Origin: Paenibacillus pabuli
Lineage (GTDB): Bacteria > Bacillota > Bacilli > Paenibacillales > Paenibacillaceae
Length of the DNA: 64,000 bases
NCBI RefSeq assembly: GCF_023101145.1
Contig: NZ_CP073714.1
Location: forward strand, 4,278,001 to 4,342,000
Direction: 5' to 3'
Shown here in pieces: positions 55,066 to 64,000 of this stretch (positions within the stretch are counted from its first letter, which is position 1; each line of letters starts with the position of its first letter). A model generated the notes under the pieces. That model ran no database searches, was not told the DNA's origin, and saw only the letters and a list, made by a program, of their open reading frames with translations. The position numbers were made by a program, and so were the translations under genes.

Positions 55066-56031
55066 CTAGAACACGCGATAGTTAGCCAGTTTGTAAGCGA
55101 GTCGATATGAAATAACGATCAGAATTGTCGCCACCACCGATTTGAACAATCCTACAGCTGTGGCAAAGCTCATCTTGCCGTTCAGGATACCGAGTCGATA
55201 TACGAACGTATCAATGATGTCGCCTTTGTCATACACAAGCGGATTGTACAGGTTGAACACCTGATCGAATCCCGCATTCAGAATATTTCCGATGGAAAGG
55301 GTCATCAGTACGATCGTGATCGGCATCAACGCAGGAAACGTAATATGCAGTGTCTGTTTGAACCGGTTCGCTCCATCCACCTCAGCCGCTTCGTACAATG
55401 CCGGGTTGATGCCCGAGAGAGAAGCCAAAAATACAATTGTGCCAAAACCAAATTCCTTCCACACATCACTTAAAATCAGTGTTATCCGAAACCATGTTCC
55501 ATCTCCCAAAAAGAATATTGGCTGACCGCCCAGTGCAACAATCAGTTGGTTTACCATACCTCCCTGCGGAGAGAGAATATCCAGCAATATCCCGCCAAGG
55601 ATAACCCAGGACAGAAAGTGCGGAAGGTATACGAGTGTTTGACTGACCCTTTTGAAAGCGACCAGACGAACTTCGTTTAACAGAACGGCGAAAAGGAACG
55701 GAGCAATTAACCCGGCAATAATTTTGAAAAATGCAATCACCAGTGTGTTCCAGATCACTTGCCCCACATCCGGATACAGGAACAAATATTTGAAATTATC
55801 CCAACCTACCCATTTGGATTCGGTAAATCCCAGATAAGGTTTGAAATCCTGAAAAGCAATGACAATGCCTCCCATTGGTATGTACTGAAAAATGATTGCC
55901 AGCAAAACCGCCGGAACAAGCATCAAATGCAAGGACCAGTTTCGTTGCATATTCCAGCGCTGTTTTACCTTGATGGCCCGCCGTTTGCGCGGCGTCTCTA
56001 ACGTATGTTCCTTCACCCCAACATCCCCCAT
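55066..56031 (-). CDS. Carbohydrate ABC permease, LplB type, importer 2
   Basis: A 321-residue permease with six membrane segments and the EAA loop EAAEVDGANRFKQTLHITFP. The ATG at 56031 is used. A GTG five codons later is possible, but 56031 places the shared CTAATATTGCAACA box 79 bp upstream, matching 78 bp for the binding protein gene. First gene of the importer-laminarinase operon, divergent from the sensor kinase. Confidence 0.9.
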   Translation of the reverse strand: MGDVGVKEHTLETPRKRRAIKVKQRWNMQRNWSLHLMLVPAVLLAIIFQYIPMGGIVIAFQDFKPYLGFTESKWVGWDNFKYLFLYPDVGQVIWNTLVIAFFKIIAGLIAPFLFAVLLNEVRLVAFKRVSQTLVYLPHFLSWVILGGILLDILSPQGGMVNQLIVALGGQPIFFLGDGTWFRITLILSDVWKEFGFGTIVFLASLSGINPALYEAAEVDGANRFKQTLHITFPALMPITIVLMTLSIGNILNAGFDQVFNLYNPLVYDKGDIIDTFVYRLGILNGKMSFATAVGLFKSVVATILIVISYRLAYKLANYRVF

Positions 56032-56078
56032 GTTATCAATTTTGTATTTTACAAGTGCGCGTGAACTTGTATATTAAA

Positions 56079-56123
56079 ATTATAGCAACGCCCATTTGCG
56101 ATCTATATCCTAATATTGCAACA
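56079..56123 (-). promoter_or_regulatory. Promoter and box of importer 2 operon
   Basis: CTAATATTGCAACA (56110-56123) lies 25 bp from a consensus TATAAT (56084-56079) on the minus strand. The same box lies 26 bp from TATGAT before the binding protein gene at 61.4 kb. No good -35 is seen, as expected for an activated promoter. Confidence 0.65.
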
Positions 56124-56158
56124 ACGATAACAATATTTTAATGAGTTGAGGAGGTTGA

Positions 56159-57871
56159 GTGTTGTTCGCCCGTTTGAATGTCTTTACTAAAATCACGTTG
56201 CTGTTTGTCATGCTGCTCATCCTGGTGTTATTCCTCTACACTTACTCGAACAGAGAAAGTGTGCGTGTGATTGAGCACGAAATCCAGAATAATACGATGA
56301 ACCACCTATCCACTTTTGCCGATTCGGTAGAATCCAATATTTACCAACTATCACTATATGGCATATCCATTGGACAGGATTCCAGCATTCAGGAGTACCA
56401 GCGTCCGGACTATAAAGATATCCCATATGAACGTGTCAAGGTTGGAAGCGCTATTCTTGAAAAAATAAATTTGTATAACGCCGCCAGCAAATGGCATTCG
56501 ACGATTACACTGTATTTTCCAAGGTTGCAAAAAGTTATTTCCACGGATTATTATGCTTATATCCCATACAGGAAGGATGAATTTTCCAAGCCGCTTTCAA
56601 AATCCTGGGCTTATACACATGAGCAGTTTGAGTGGTACACTACGGACCCCACAACGGCTATGGATACTCCGGGAAAATCCAGACTTATCACCAAGATCAG
56701 TTTCCCGGTACATCATTTAATCGCTATGCTCGATCAGAACAAGCTGAATAACAAAGGTGACCCCTTTATGTTCCACCCCGACCTGGGCTTAATAAGCAAC
56801 AGCAGCTCAAATGACACCTTGAATGCAATCCAGTCCAAGCTCAAAGTGACGGAACTTTCGGGTAAAGGCGGATTTACCGCGACCCTTGACCACACGGAGT
56901 ACTATGTCTCGTATATTCAATCGGGCAGTCTTGGATGGTACTACGTGGATTATGTACCGATGCAGCAGATTTTAGGGCCCATTACAAACAGCCGTAATCT
57001 CTTTTATGCTTCCATCGCCGTTCTGATTGCCATGAGTGTGGTGGTGTTATATGTACTGTATCGCAGTGTGCAGCTCCCATTGCTTCAGCTTGTTAAGGGA
57101 ACGAATCGATTATCGACTGGAGATTTTTCCGTTCGTTTGCATTATACTTCTCGTAATGAGTTCAGTTTGTTGTTTGCACGATTCAACATCATGGCCCAGC
57201 GGATTCAAGAGCTGATCGAGAACGTTTATGAGGAGCAGCTTAGAAGACGTGAAGCTACGCTGAAGCAGCTGCAATCACAGATTAATCCGCATTTTCTGTA
57301 CAACTGTCTCTTCTATATCAAAAATATGGCAAGAATGAAAAATGAAAAGGCCGTTGTGGCGATGGCACTTAATTTGGGTGAGTATTACCGTTACATAACC
57401 AGATCGGAGAATGATCAGGCAACGATCAAGGAAGAGCTTACGATGGTGAAAAATTACCTGGAAATACAGGCGCTCAGGCTGGAACGAATGCATTTTACGA
57501 TTGATGTGCCAGATGATATGCTGCATAAAACATTACCCCGATTAACCCTGCAGCCGATCGTTGAGAACGCTATCATTCACGGCATCGAACCTCGTACAGA
57601 AGATGGGCATATCACGATTACAGGCCATCATACGGATGAATTGAGCACGATAACCGTGGAGGACAGCGGACGGGGTATGACAGAAAATCAGATGCAAGAG
57701 TTAACAAATAATTTGCACAAACCGCTTGACGGCAGCATGGGATGCGGGACCTGGAATGTTCATCAGCGTTTGTCTTTTTTGTACGGTGAACGAGCGGGTC
57801 TGAGTTATGAACATGGGTCACGCGGCGGAGTCAAAGTGAGCATCACATGGTACAACAATATCAACGAGTAG
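56159..57871 (+). CDS. YesM-type sensor histidine kinase, importer cluster 2
   Basis: A 570-residue sensor kinase. Two membrane segments (about 10-28 and 275-300) flank an extracellular sensor. HAMP, LQSQINPHFLYNCLFYIK with the phospho-acceptor His, and a HATPase domain (PIVENAIIHG, DSGRGM) follow. GTG start is preceded by GAGGAGG. It forms an operon with the response regulator and diverges from importer 2. Confidence 0.93.
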   Translation: MLFARLNVFTKITLLFVMLLILVLFLYTYSNRESVRVIEHEIQNNTMNHLSTFADSVESNIYQLSLYGISIGQDSSIQEYQRPDYKDIPYERVKVGSAILEKINLYNAASKWHSTITLYFPRLQKVISTDYYAYIPYRKDEFSKPLSKSWAYTHEQFEWYTTDPTTAMDTPGKSRLITKISFPVHHLIAMLDQNKLNNKGDPFMFHPDLGLISNSSSNDTLNAIQSKLKVTELSGKGGFTATLDHTEYYVSYIQSGSLGWYYVDYVPMQQILGPITNSRNLFYASIAVLIAMSVVVLYVLYRSVQLPLLQLVKGTNRLSTGDFSVRLHYTSRNEFSLLFARFNIMAQRIQELIENVYEEQLRRREATLKQLQSQINPHFLYNCLFYIKNMARMKNEKAVVAMALNLGEYYRYITRSENDQATIKEELTMVKNYLEIQALRLERMHFTIDVPDDMLHKTLPRLTLQPIVENAIIHGIEPRTEDGHITITGHHTDELSTITVEDSGRGMTENQMQELTNNLHKPLDGSMGCGTWNVHQRLSFLYGERAGLSYEHGSRGGVKVSITWYNNINE

Positions 57872-57880
57872 GTGAAGTAC

Positions 57881-59521
57881 ATGTTACAAATTTTATTAGT
57901 AGACGATGAACGATCCGTCGTAGAAACACTGGCTGAAACGATCCCTTGGGAAAGCTGCGGAATCAGTACGGTGCACGAGGCATTATCCGGTGCTGTCGCA
58001 CTTGAAATTATGGAAAACCATGATATCGATATTGTGATCACTGACATTCGTATGCCAGAGATGTCCGGTATTGATTTGATTACGACCATTCACGAGAAGT
58101 GGCCTCATGTGCAAACCATTTTACTGTCGGGTTTTGCCGACTTTGAATATGCCAAGCAAGCGATGGCTCAGGAGAGCTTTGATTATTTGCTGAAACCCGT
58201 GAGTGATGAGGACCTGATTGAAACCGTGCAACGACTGGTCGATCGGATCAAACAAAAGTGGGAAACCGCCGCATCCTATCAACGGGCTTTGCATGCGTTT
58301 CAGGATAATCTGCCACTGCTGCAGTCCACCATGCTTCACGAATTGCTTACAGGCAAAACCTACTCTCCTTCTGCGCTGGCTGACAAGCTGGAGCTGCTTG
58401 AACTGCCCTACTCCATTGGCGAGGAGCTCGGCATGCTGGTCATTCGCATGGAGGAGCATCTGTCCGAGATGGGAGATCACGATCTGTCACTGATGCAGTA
58501 CGCCATTAGCAATATCATCAGTGAAGTGATGCAGCATCATTTTCACATCTGGCACACACGGGACGTGCATGATTATCTGGTGGTTCTGGTCAGTGTTAAG
58601 AAGGGCGCAGTGCAGAGCATGAACAAAGAGGAGAAACCCCAGACATTGCTAGAGGATTATGCGGCGCAGATTCAGACCAATGTTCAGTTGTACCTCAAAG
58701 GGGCCATCTCGATCTCCGTCTCCCATTGGGGCAAGTTCCCTTATGAGATCGGAGCAATCTATGAAAGTGCGGTTCGGTCCATGCGGAAGCGTATGGGTCA
58801 GGCACAGGGGCTGTTTATCACCGCATCTGATGACAAGGATGTACATCCCCTGCCTGCCATTCGATCCCTTTACAATCCACCGACATTGATCAGTCTGCTG
58901 GAAGCGGGACGGTTTGATGCGGTAGAGCAGAAAATTGAAGTTATTTTTGAAGAATTACTGGAGTCAGGACAGCATCACGATATTGCCGAAACAACCATTG
59001 AGGTCTATCACGCGTTGGCCGGAGCTTTTGCTTATATCATTCATAAGAATGGCAAACAGATTTCTTCTGTTCTGCCTGCTGAAACCTATAAGTACTTCCA
59101 AGCTCCTGTATATGCCACAGCACAGCAGCTGAAGGACTGGTCCATACGAACACTATATTCGATCAGTGAGGATGCTGAACAAGAGCTGAAGGACAATCAC
59201 AGCACCATCGTTCGAAGTGTCAAAAGCTTTGTGGATCAGCATCTCGCATCAGATGTCTCACTCCCGGCAATTGCCGAGCATGTTCACCTGCACCCGGTAT
59301 ATTTGTCCAAAGTGTATAAAACCGAGACCGGCGAGGCGTTAACAGCTTATGTATATCGATTGCGGATGGAAAAAGCAGCATATTATTTGCGCTCGTCCAG
59401 CACCAAAGTATTTGAAATTGCCGAGCTTGTCGGATACAACAACACCGCTTATTTCATTCGGGTGTTCAAGAAGTTTTACGATTTGACTCCACAGGAATAC
59501 AGAGAGAACCTGCCTGTTTGA
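57881..59521 (+). CDS. YesN-type AraC response regulator, importer cluster 2
   Basis: A 546-residue response regulator: receiver domain with LLVDDE and the phospho-acceptor Asp in VITDIRMPEMSG, a middle region, and two AraC helix-turn-helix motifs (LPAIAEHVHLHPVYLSKVYK; IAELVGYNNTAYFIRVFK) ending LTPQEYRE. ATG at 57881 has AGGTGA five bases upstream, ten bases after the kinase stop codon. It probably binds the CTAATATTGCAACA boxes before importer 2 and its binding protein. Confidence 0.93.
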   Translation: MLQILLVDDERSVVETLAETIPWESCGISTVHEALSGAVALEIMENHDIDIVITDIRMPEMSGIDLITTIHEKWPHVQTILLSGFADFEYAKQAMAQESFDYLLKPVSDEDLIETVQRLVDRIKQKWETAASYQRALHAFQDNLPLLQSTMLHELLTGKTYSPSALADKLELLELPYSIGEELGMLVIRMEEHLSEMGDHDLSLMQYAISNIISEVMQHHFHIWHTRDVHDYLVVLVSVKKGAVQSMNKEEKPQTLLEDYAAQIQTNVQLYLKGAISISVSHWGKFPYEIGAIYESAVRSMRKRMGQAQGLFITASDDKDVHPLPAIRSLYNPPTLISLLEAGRFDAVEQKIEVIFEELLESGQHHDIAETTIEVYHALAGAFAYIIHKNGKQISSVLPAETYKYFQAPVYATAQQLKDWSIRTLYSISEDAEQELKDNHSTIVRSVKSFVDQHLASDVSLPAIAEHVHLHPVYLSKVYKTETGEALTAYVYRLRMEKAAYYLRSSSTKVFEIAELVGYNNTAYFIRVFKKFYDLTPQEYRENLPV

Positions 59522-59609
59522 TGTAATCTATTCAAAACCTTGCTTAGCTATCTGACTGATTTAAGCGGCACGAATACATTTCGTCAATTCTCGTAAAAGA
59601 TTAACACAT

Positions 59610-59648
59610 CAAAAGGCCTTGCCGGATCTTATCCCAGCAAGGCCTTTT
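59610..59648. terminator. Bidirectional terminator between RR2 and SBP2
   Basis: AAAAGGCCTTGC and GCAAGGCCTTTT form a perfect 12-bp stem around a 14-nt loop. It serves the response regulator on the plus strand and the convergent binding protein gene on the minus strand. Confidence 0.85.
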
Positions 59649-59673
59649 CTCTATTGCTCTGTTTTTCTCCAGC

Positions 59674-61359
59674 TTACTTGCCGCTAGTTACGGATTGATA
59701 CCACTCATTAACTTCCTTCGTATTTTGAACTCCACCTGAAGAATTCCATTTCTCTACGAACGTATCGAATGCGTCGATTGGAGCTTTACCATAAATGATC
59801 TGAGAGAACGTATCTTTTTCCATTTTGGTTAAGATGTCGTTATTCATTTGCATCGACATCGTTGGCGCACCTGTGAACATCTGTTTTAATGCAATATCTT
59901 TTTGATCCTGAACAATCTTGGCCGCTTCCACCATTGGTGCCGGTACGCCAGATTTGAGCTTTTTCTCGAAAGGTGTTGTTGCTTCTTCACCGTTAGCAAA
60001 TTTCGCAAGCGTAGCCATGTTCAGACTCGGGATACGTGCACCATCAAACGTTAATGTGTATTTCTCAGGTGCATAACCACCTGTCACACTAGCATCTGTT
60101 GTTACTTTGCCGTCTTTCATTGCCCAGTCATATCCTTCAGCAAAGCCATTTTCAAATTCATCACCTGCTTTTGGATTGGCATAGTGATCAAATAGATAGT
60201 TTTGATATGTGAAAAATACTTCTGGGTTCTTCATATCTTTGTTAATCAGAATTACACCGTTGTCGTTCGCGGTACCGCGTCTGCCTGCCTTGCCATCAGG
60301 TCCAGATGGAATTGGGTAAGCTTTGTACTCCGCTTCCGGATTGTTTTTCTTCACATCTTCGAGCGGCCATGACGGCATCCAGTGAGGCCCGACAACAATC
60401 CCTGCTTTACCTGCTGTAAACTCTTCTGCTGCTTTGGTTTCATCATATACCCCGGCTTCTTCTGGAATGTATCCTTTGCTCATCCAGTCAGCCAGTGTTG
60501 CCAAAGCTTGTTTTGCTCCAGGGTTTACAGAGCCGTACTCCAGTTTTCCTTCTGCGTTCAGATTCCACTGATTTGGCATCGTGCCGTAGGCTCCGAAGAT
60601 CCAGCCAGCATCAGACATCCATGTGCTCAACCAGTTTTTGAATCCGATGGTGAGACCGTATGTGTCTTTTTTACCATTGCCATCCGGGTCTTTATTCGTA
60701 AACGTTTCCATAATTACTTCAAGATCAGCCAGCGTTTCAGGTGCTTTCAAATTAAACTTCTTCATCCAATCCTCGCGAATCCACATCACTGGATCACTAT
60801 TATAGGAGTAATCCAGAATCGGAATACCAATCCGTTTACCATCCTGCATGTACGGATACCATACGGAAGGATCTTCATTCACTGCGGTTTTCCAGGTATC
60901 ACTTGCATATTGATCAAACAATTCACCAGCATCAACGAACTTGCCCGTTTCAATCAACTCACGTGCCAGATTGAAGTCGCCGCGATACGAGATAATGTCC
61001 GGCATTTCTGCATTGGAAGCCAGCGACAGACGAAGCTTCGTTTCAAACGCGTTGTTTGTGGATGGTGAGACCCATTGATTTTTCAATTCAATGCCAAGCT
61101 TGTCTTTCGCCCATTTCGTGTGCACGTTATTGTCCTGATCTTCACCAGATTTGAATTTGATTTCAGGTCCCCAAGGACGCAAATAAGTAAGTTTTACGGG
61201 TGGATCATACTTCCCGTCCTTCAATTCCAGTGCAGCACTCGGTGTGCTCGGTGCAGACTCTTTACTTGCTCCACTGTTACAGCCGCTCAGCACTGCTGAA
61301 AGCGCAAACATTCCTGCCAGAGCCAAACCACCGATCTTTTTCTTTTTGCTTGTTTTCAA
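59674..61359 (-). CDS. Extracellular solute-binding lipoprotein, importer 2
   Basis: A 561-residue LplA-type sugar-binding lipoprotein. The N-terminus KTSKKKKIGGLALAGMFALS leads to the lipobox AVLSGC. TTG at 61359 is the start: GGGGG lies nine bases upstream, while the longer frame from 61425 adds non-signal-like residues. Family motif DPDGNGKKDTYGL is present. It should serve the permeases at 54-56 kb, from which it is separated by the convergent YesMN genes. A shared promoter box ties them together. Confidence 0.92.
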   Translation of the reverse strand: MKTSKKKKIGGLALAGMFALSAVLSGCNSGASKESAPSTPSAALELKDGKYDPPVKLTYLRPWGPEIKFKSGEDQDNNVHTKWAKDKLGIELKNQWVSPSTNNAFETKLRLSLASNAEMPDIISYRGDFNLARELIETGKFVDAGELFDQYASDTWKTAVNEDPSVWYPYMQDGKRIGIPILDYSYNSDPVMWIREDWMKKFNLKAPETLADLEVIMETFTNKDPDGNGKKDTYGLTIGFKNWLSTWMSDAGWIFGAYGTMPNQWNLNAEGKLEYGSVNPGAKQALATLADWMSKGYIPEEAGVYDETKAAEEFTAGKAGIVVGPHWMPSWPLEDVKKNNPEAEYKAYPIPSGPDGKAGRRGTANDNGVILINKDMKNPEVFFTYQNYLFDHYANPKAGDEFENGFAEGYDWAMKDGKVTTDASVTGGYAPEKYTLTFDGARIPSLNMATLAKFANGEEATTPFEKKLKSGVPAPMVEAAKIVQDQKDIALKQMFTGAPTMSMQMNNDILTKMEKDTFSQIIYGKAPIDAFDTFVEKWNSSGGVQNTKEVNEWYQSVTSGK

Positions 61360-61404
61360 CTTGTGTGTCCCCCTGTCTATGTAGTGATGTTGCTTACAGA
61401 GTCC

Positions 61405-61450
61405 ATCATAATGAATCACCCGCATGTATGCCCATACTAATATTGCAACA
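61405..61450 (-). promoter_or_regulatory. Promoter and box of solute-binding protein 2
   Basis: CTAATATTGCAACA (61437-61450) lies 26 bp from TATGAT (61410-61405) on the minus strand and 78 bp from the TTG start. A second TTATTGCA follows 12 bp after the first TATTGCA. Confidence 0.65.
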
Positions 61451-61531
61451 TTTATTGCATTAATTTAGGATATTAAAAAGTGAATACGGATGTTGTATTA
61501 GTACAATGTCTCCCTGTAGACTTTTGGTTTA

Positions 61532-62098
61532 TCAAGGGGCAAACACTTCCGGGTAATCGCTGCTCCAGGCACCCATGCAGCCAATCAAACAGAACTTTAC
61601 ACAAGTGAGCACACTGCTGTCCTCATCGGTTTCATACTCAACAGAAATGTTGATGCCAGACTTGCGCCATGCGAGATAGGGTCCGCTGCCGCCAAGCCAG
61701 TCACCTTTCTCATAAATATCTGGTTGACCATAAACATCGATCCATTCATGAGGTGTTGCATCCATCGTTATTCCTTTGGGCAGTTGTCCTGGAAACGACT
61801 TTTTAATACGATCATCCGATCCAGGTGCAAGAAATAAAATGGCTCCAACGATCCACTGATCGCTAGAGAGATCATCACGTCCGGTTAGCTTGTTGATTTT
61901 CGGGGAGCGATACACATCGATACGAACAGATGCCTTGACAGACCAGATGATGTCGTCTTGAAAAGGACTATCCGGTTTCGTTATTCTTTTTACACCTAAA
62001 GGTTCCAGTATAGCTTGTATCTGCTTGGCATCATATGGTTGTCCTAACAGCTCTATTAACTGCTCGGATGCTTGAGTTGGTTTATCGTTACTGAACAT
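61532..62098 (-). CDS. Hypothetical soluble protein
   Basis: A 188-residue acidic soluble protein, no signal or membrane segment. I do not recognise the family. Tryptophan- and aspartate-rich stretches (HEWIDVYGQPDIYEKGDWLG; VEYETDEDSSVLTCVKFC) are reminiscent of small immunity proteins, but this is an impression only. ATG at 62098 has GAGAGGATGG upstream; a frame 12 codons longer is less likely. It stands alone. Confidence 0.6.
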   Translation of the reverse strand: MFSNDKPTQASEQLIELLGQPYDAKQIQAILEPLGVKRITKPDSPFQDDIIWSVKASVRIDVYRSPKINKLTGRDDLSSDQWIVGAILFLAPGSDDRIKKSFPGQLPKGITMDATPHEWIDVYGQPDIYEKGDWLGGSGPYLAWRKSGINISVEYETDEDSSVLTCVKFCLIGCMGAWSSDYPEVFAP

Positions 62099-62225
62099 AT
62101 ATTTCCATCCTCTCGAAGTGAAGTGGTAATCCACCCTTTTCCCTCATCATCTTACGTTTCGTAAGTTCTGTAAAGTGTCAGATTCAAAACAATTATGGCA
62201 TGAATTCAACTCAATCTGAAAATAA

Positions 62226-62262
62226 AAACAGAGGATGACGGATAAACTCCGCTCCTCTGTTT
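62226..62262 (-). terminator. Terminator after the lichenase gene
   Basis: ACAGAGGA and TCCTCTGT pair, with a second stem CGGA/TCCG inside, followed on the minus strand by TTTTTATTTTC. It lies about 65 bp past the lichenase stop codon. Confidence 0.8.
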
Positions 62263-62326
62263 CAGTTGCGCCTGATAGCATATGTTATGTGCGTTCCCAA
62301 TGATGACGCAAGCTGCTCAATCTTAA

Positions 62327-63040
62327 TTAATTACTTGTATACTTCACCCAGTCATATTCAGCATACAGCGGATTAGCTCCGTTGTAAGGCCCCAGCCAGC
62401 TGTCTACGCCCGTTCCGTTCCACAGATTCATCATAATTTTACCAGGCGTCGTTGGAATGTTCGTTGTGGCCGTATGTTTCAGAACGCCATCCACATACCA
62501 CTTGATATGGCCTGGTTGCCAATCAAACGCGTAGGTGTGGAAGCCCTGAGATGCATCAAATCCCAAGTTAACGATCTTCTCATGATTACCGACACCATTG
62601 GTGTAATAATTGAACTGTACCTTGGTTGTGTCTTTTCCCAAGAATTCAATATCAATCTCATCCCATTGCGTTCCGTGAGCAGGTCCGGTATATGTGAAGA
62701 AAGAAGAGACAATGCCTGTGTTTTTGGCAGGTTTCATACTTACCTCATACAGACCATATCCATAAGAATTGGTTGATCGATATTCACCGCAATCAAATTT
62801 GTTATTGGACGGGCTGGTCAAGCTCAGTCTCAGCTTACCATCACTCGTAAAGTTTGCATTGTTCGCTCGCCAGGTGCAATTAAACATTGAACCGTTGGAA
62901 TAACCATCAGCCTTTTGCCAAGTGCTCGGGTTGTGATACGTTAGAGGCTCCCAAAATACATACCCTGCGAAAGCGCTTACCGAAAGAAACAATGAAACCA
63001 CTCCCGAAATCGTTAACATCCACCATGTCTTCCTTTTCAT
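62327..63040 (-). CDS. bglS: Lichenase, endo-beta-1,3-1,4-glucanase, GH16
   Basis: A 237-residue secreted enzyme that cuts mixed-linkage beta-glucan (lichenan, cereal beta-glucan). A signal peptide ([20 protein letters not shown], cut near AFA-GY) leads to a single GH16 jelly-roll with the catalytic motif DEIDIEFLG, the lichenase form without the laminarinase insertion. Length and sequence match B. subtilis BglS and P. polymyxa LicB. The ATG at 63040 has GGAGGTGT seven bases upstream; another ATG is one codon earlier. The gene stands alone and is followed by a terminator. Products would feed the PTS and importers in this window. Confidence 0.95.
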   Translation of the reverse strand: MKRKTWWMLTISGVVSLFLSVSAFAGYVFWEPLTYHNPSTWQKADGYSNGSMFNCTWRANNANFTSDGKLRLSLTSPSNNKFDCGEYRSTNSYGYGLYEVSMKPAKNTGIVSSFFTYTGPAHGTQWDEIDIEFLGKDTTKVQFNYYTNGVGNHEKIVNLGFDASQGFHTYAFDWQPGHIKWYVDGVLKHTATTNIPTTPGKIMMNLWNGTGVDSWLGPYNGANPLYAEYDWVKYTSN

Positions 63041-63196
63041 CATACACCTCCATTCAAATTCACCCATTTAATATAAAACGCTTACATGGGTGTTGTTTCC
63101 ATTTTATATGCTCCACCTGAAGTGAACTATAGCAAACTTAAAAGAATATATATTCATTTTTAAAGATATGTTAGTTACGGCATCTTCTTATCTGAT

Positions 63197-63586
63197 TTAT
63201 AACAGAGCATCCCCGTAATAATACCGAATCAAAATGTCCTGGTCGTAGTTGCCGAATCCCTTTCCAAACAGCGTAAGTCCGCCCCGGCCGGGTACCCCTT
63301 CTTCTGGACTTAATTGAATGGTCCAATATGTGGCGGCTTGGAGGTTCAGATCATGAATGCGGACATCCGAGATGCGCTGACCGTCGATAAAAGTACCTTC
63401 TGCATTGATACGAAGCACTTTCAATACCCCATACTGGTTCACGTCGGAATGCCACCATTGCGGTGTAAGCTTGCCCTTGCGGTCTCCAAAATCACCAGGG
63501 CTTAGGCCATTAATACCAAAACGAACCCGCATAACGTGGTTCCGCACAACGGAGGACATACCAAGGTTGATCAGGGTAACGTACAA
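63197..63586 (-). pseudogene. C-terminal fragment of an unknown protein, probably frameshifted
   Basis: A 129-codon frame (MYVTLINLGMSSVVRNHVMR...ending DQDILIRYYYGDALL) reads as the end of a larger beta-rich protein. No ribosome binding site precedes the first ATG. The frame stays open upstream to about 63650 (FGFQTNYVPRRFVQHS) without a start, and a likely earlier segment, FEGISGLSIMPVW, sits in the next frame. I do not recognise the family. It looks like a decayed gene. Confidence 0.45.
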
Positions 63587-63756
63587 GCTGTGCTGAACAA
63601 AGCGTCGTGGAACGTAATTCGTCTGAAAACCAAACAGGCATAATGGAAAGACCGCTTATCCCTTCAAAGTGATACGCTCCTATTGCAGTTCACGTCTAAA
63701 GATCAACATCTAGGCGTACAATCGTGAACAAAATGACGGACGCGAATTCCATAAAC

Positions 63757-63791
63757 ATACCCAGCTATAGCTTAAGCCAATAGCTGGGTAT
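63757..63791 (-). terminator. Hairpin after the last small gene, possible terminator
   Basis: ATACCCAGCTAT and ATAGCTGGGTAT form a perfect 12-bp stem around 11 nt. Only a weak T-rich tail (GTTTATGG) follows on the minus strand. It lies 13 bp past the stop codon of the small gene at the window edge. Confidence 0.6.
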
Positions 63792-63803
63792 CATGTTGTA
63801 GAA

Positions 63804-63989
63804 CTATACTTCTCCCCAAAAAACCTCAGTTTCATAATCGAATTCAACAATACCATCTTGATTATTCCTATTGAATAGATTCCGTAGCTCCTTCATCATG
63901 GGATCGTAATTTGCATGCCCGGGTGCAGGGCTGTAGGAAGAGGATCGCAACCGGCCTTTCAAGCCCTCAAAATCGAACTGCTGACTCAT
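63804..63989 (-). CDS. Small hypothetical protein at the window edge
   Basis: A 61-residue polar, acidic protein beginning MSQQFDFEGLKGRLRSS. No ribosome binding site is visible in the 11 bases before ATG, and the window ends there, so the gene could be longer. I do not recognise it. A stem-loop follows its stop codon. Confidence 0.4.
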   Translation of the reverse strand: MSQQFDFEGLKGRLRSSSYSPAPGHANYDPMMKELRNLFNRNNQDGIVEFDYETEVFWGEV

Positions 63990-64000
63990 TCTGAATCGCA

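Noticed and set aside
60382-61068. 228-codon plus-strand frame opposite solute-binding protein 2
   Set aside because: Antisense shadow of a strongly supported lipoprotein gene; no ribosome binding site or domain.
63061-63092. CACCCAT/ATGGGTG inverted repeat with AACGCTTACA before the lichenase
   Set aside because: Arms are only 7 bp and the cre-like core has two mismatches, so neither an operator nor a cre site is convincingly supported.

Overview
The window comes from a low-to-mid GC Gram-positive bacterium, most likely a Paenibacillus. The reasons are S-layer-homology (SLH) surface anchoring, two YesMN/LplABC-type regulator-importer sets with no ATPase gene, a LicB-type lichenase, a bglP-bglA-bglG operon with an RNA antiterminator, CcpA-type cre sites, and strong AGGAGG-like ribosome binding sites. 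About 35 genes are intact, and carbohydrate capture dominates. I see no rRNA, tRNA, CRISPR array, insertion sequence or prophage.

Layout. 0.1-6.5 kb: a GH3 glucosidase with a lone PTS EIIC, and an AraC-type regulator fused to a GH39 hydrolase. 6.8-13.4 kb: a membrane-anchored GH53-like protein, a TetR regulator that appears to start at AUU, and an MMPL exporter with its own two-component system (a ydfHIJ equivalent). 13.6-24.1 kb: SDR, cytochrome P450, GPH-type sugar symporter, GH78 rhamnosidase, AraC regulator and a second GH3. 24.1-26.0 kb: a decayed patch with a Hint (polymorphic toxin) remnant, a MATE fragment and a SUKH-type protein. 26.1-30.7 kb: the beta-glucoside PTS operon. 30.7-33.4 kb: small genes, several of them broken. 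33.4-49.4 kb: one minus-strand polysaccharide-use cluster made of an importer, a binding protein, a YesMN pair, an FAD oxidoreductase, an SGNH hydrolase and a 1,691-residue secreted protein of unknown activity. 49.6-61.4 kb: a second cluster with an SLH-anchored GH16 laminarinase, a second importer and a second YesMN pair. 61.5-64 kb: a hypothetical protein, a lichenase and fragments.

How it fits together. Extracellular enzymes (GH16 laminarinase, lichenase, the giant protein) cut beta-glucans and an unknown polymer. Importers and PTS bring in the pieces, and cytosolic GH3, GH1, GH39 and GH78 enzymes finish them. Comparing promoters by eye gave three separate regulons. (1) The GPH symporter, GH78 and second GH3 share an ATATGGTAA box, a -10 and a cre site at nearly fixed spacing; the AraC gene next to GH78 is the obvious regulator. 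(2) The first importer and the giant secreted protein, 11 kb apart, share a 42-bp element exactly 17 bp from the -10. (3) The second importer and its binding protein share CTAATATTGCAACA at the same distance from -10 and start codon. The most interesting items are the regulon-2 cluster with its unassigned enzyme, a small helical module carried by GH3, GH78 and SDR enzymes alike, the AraC-GH39 fusion, and two regulator genes that seem to use AUU start codons.
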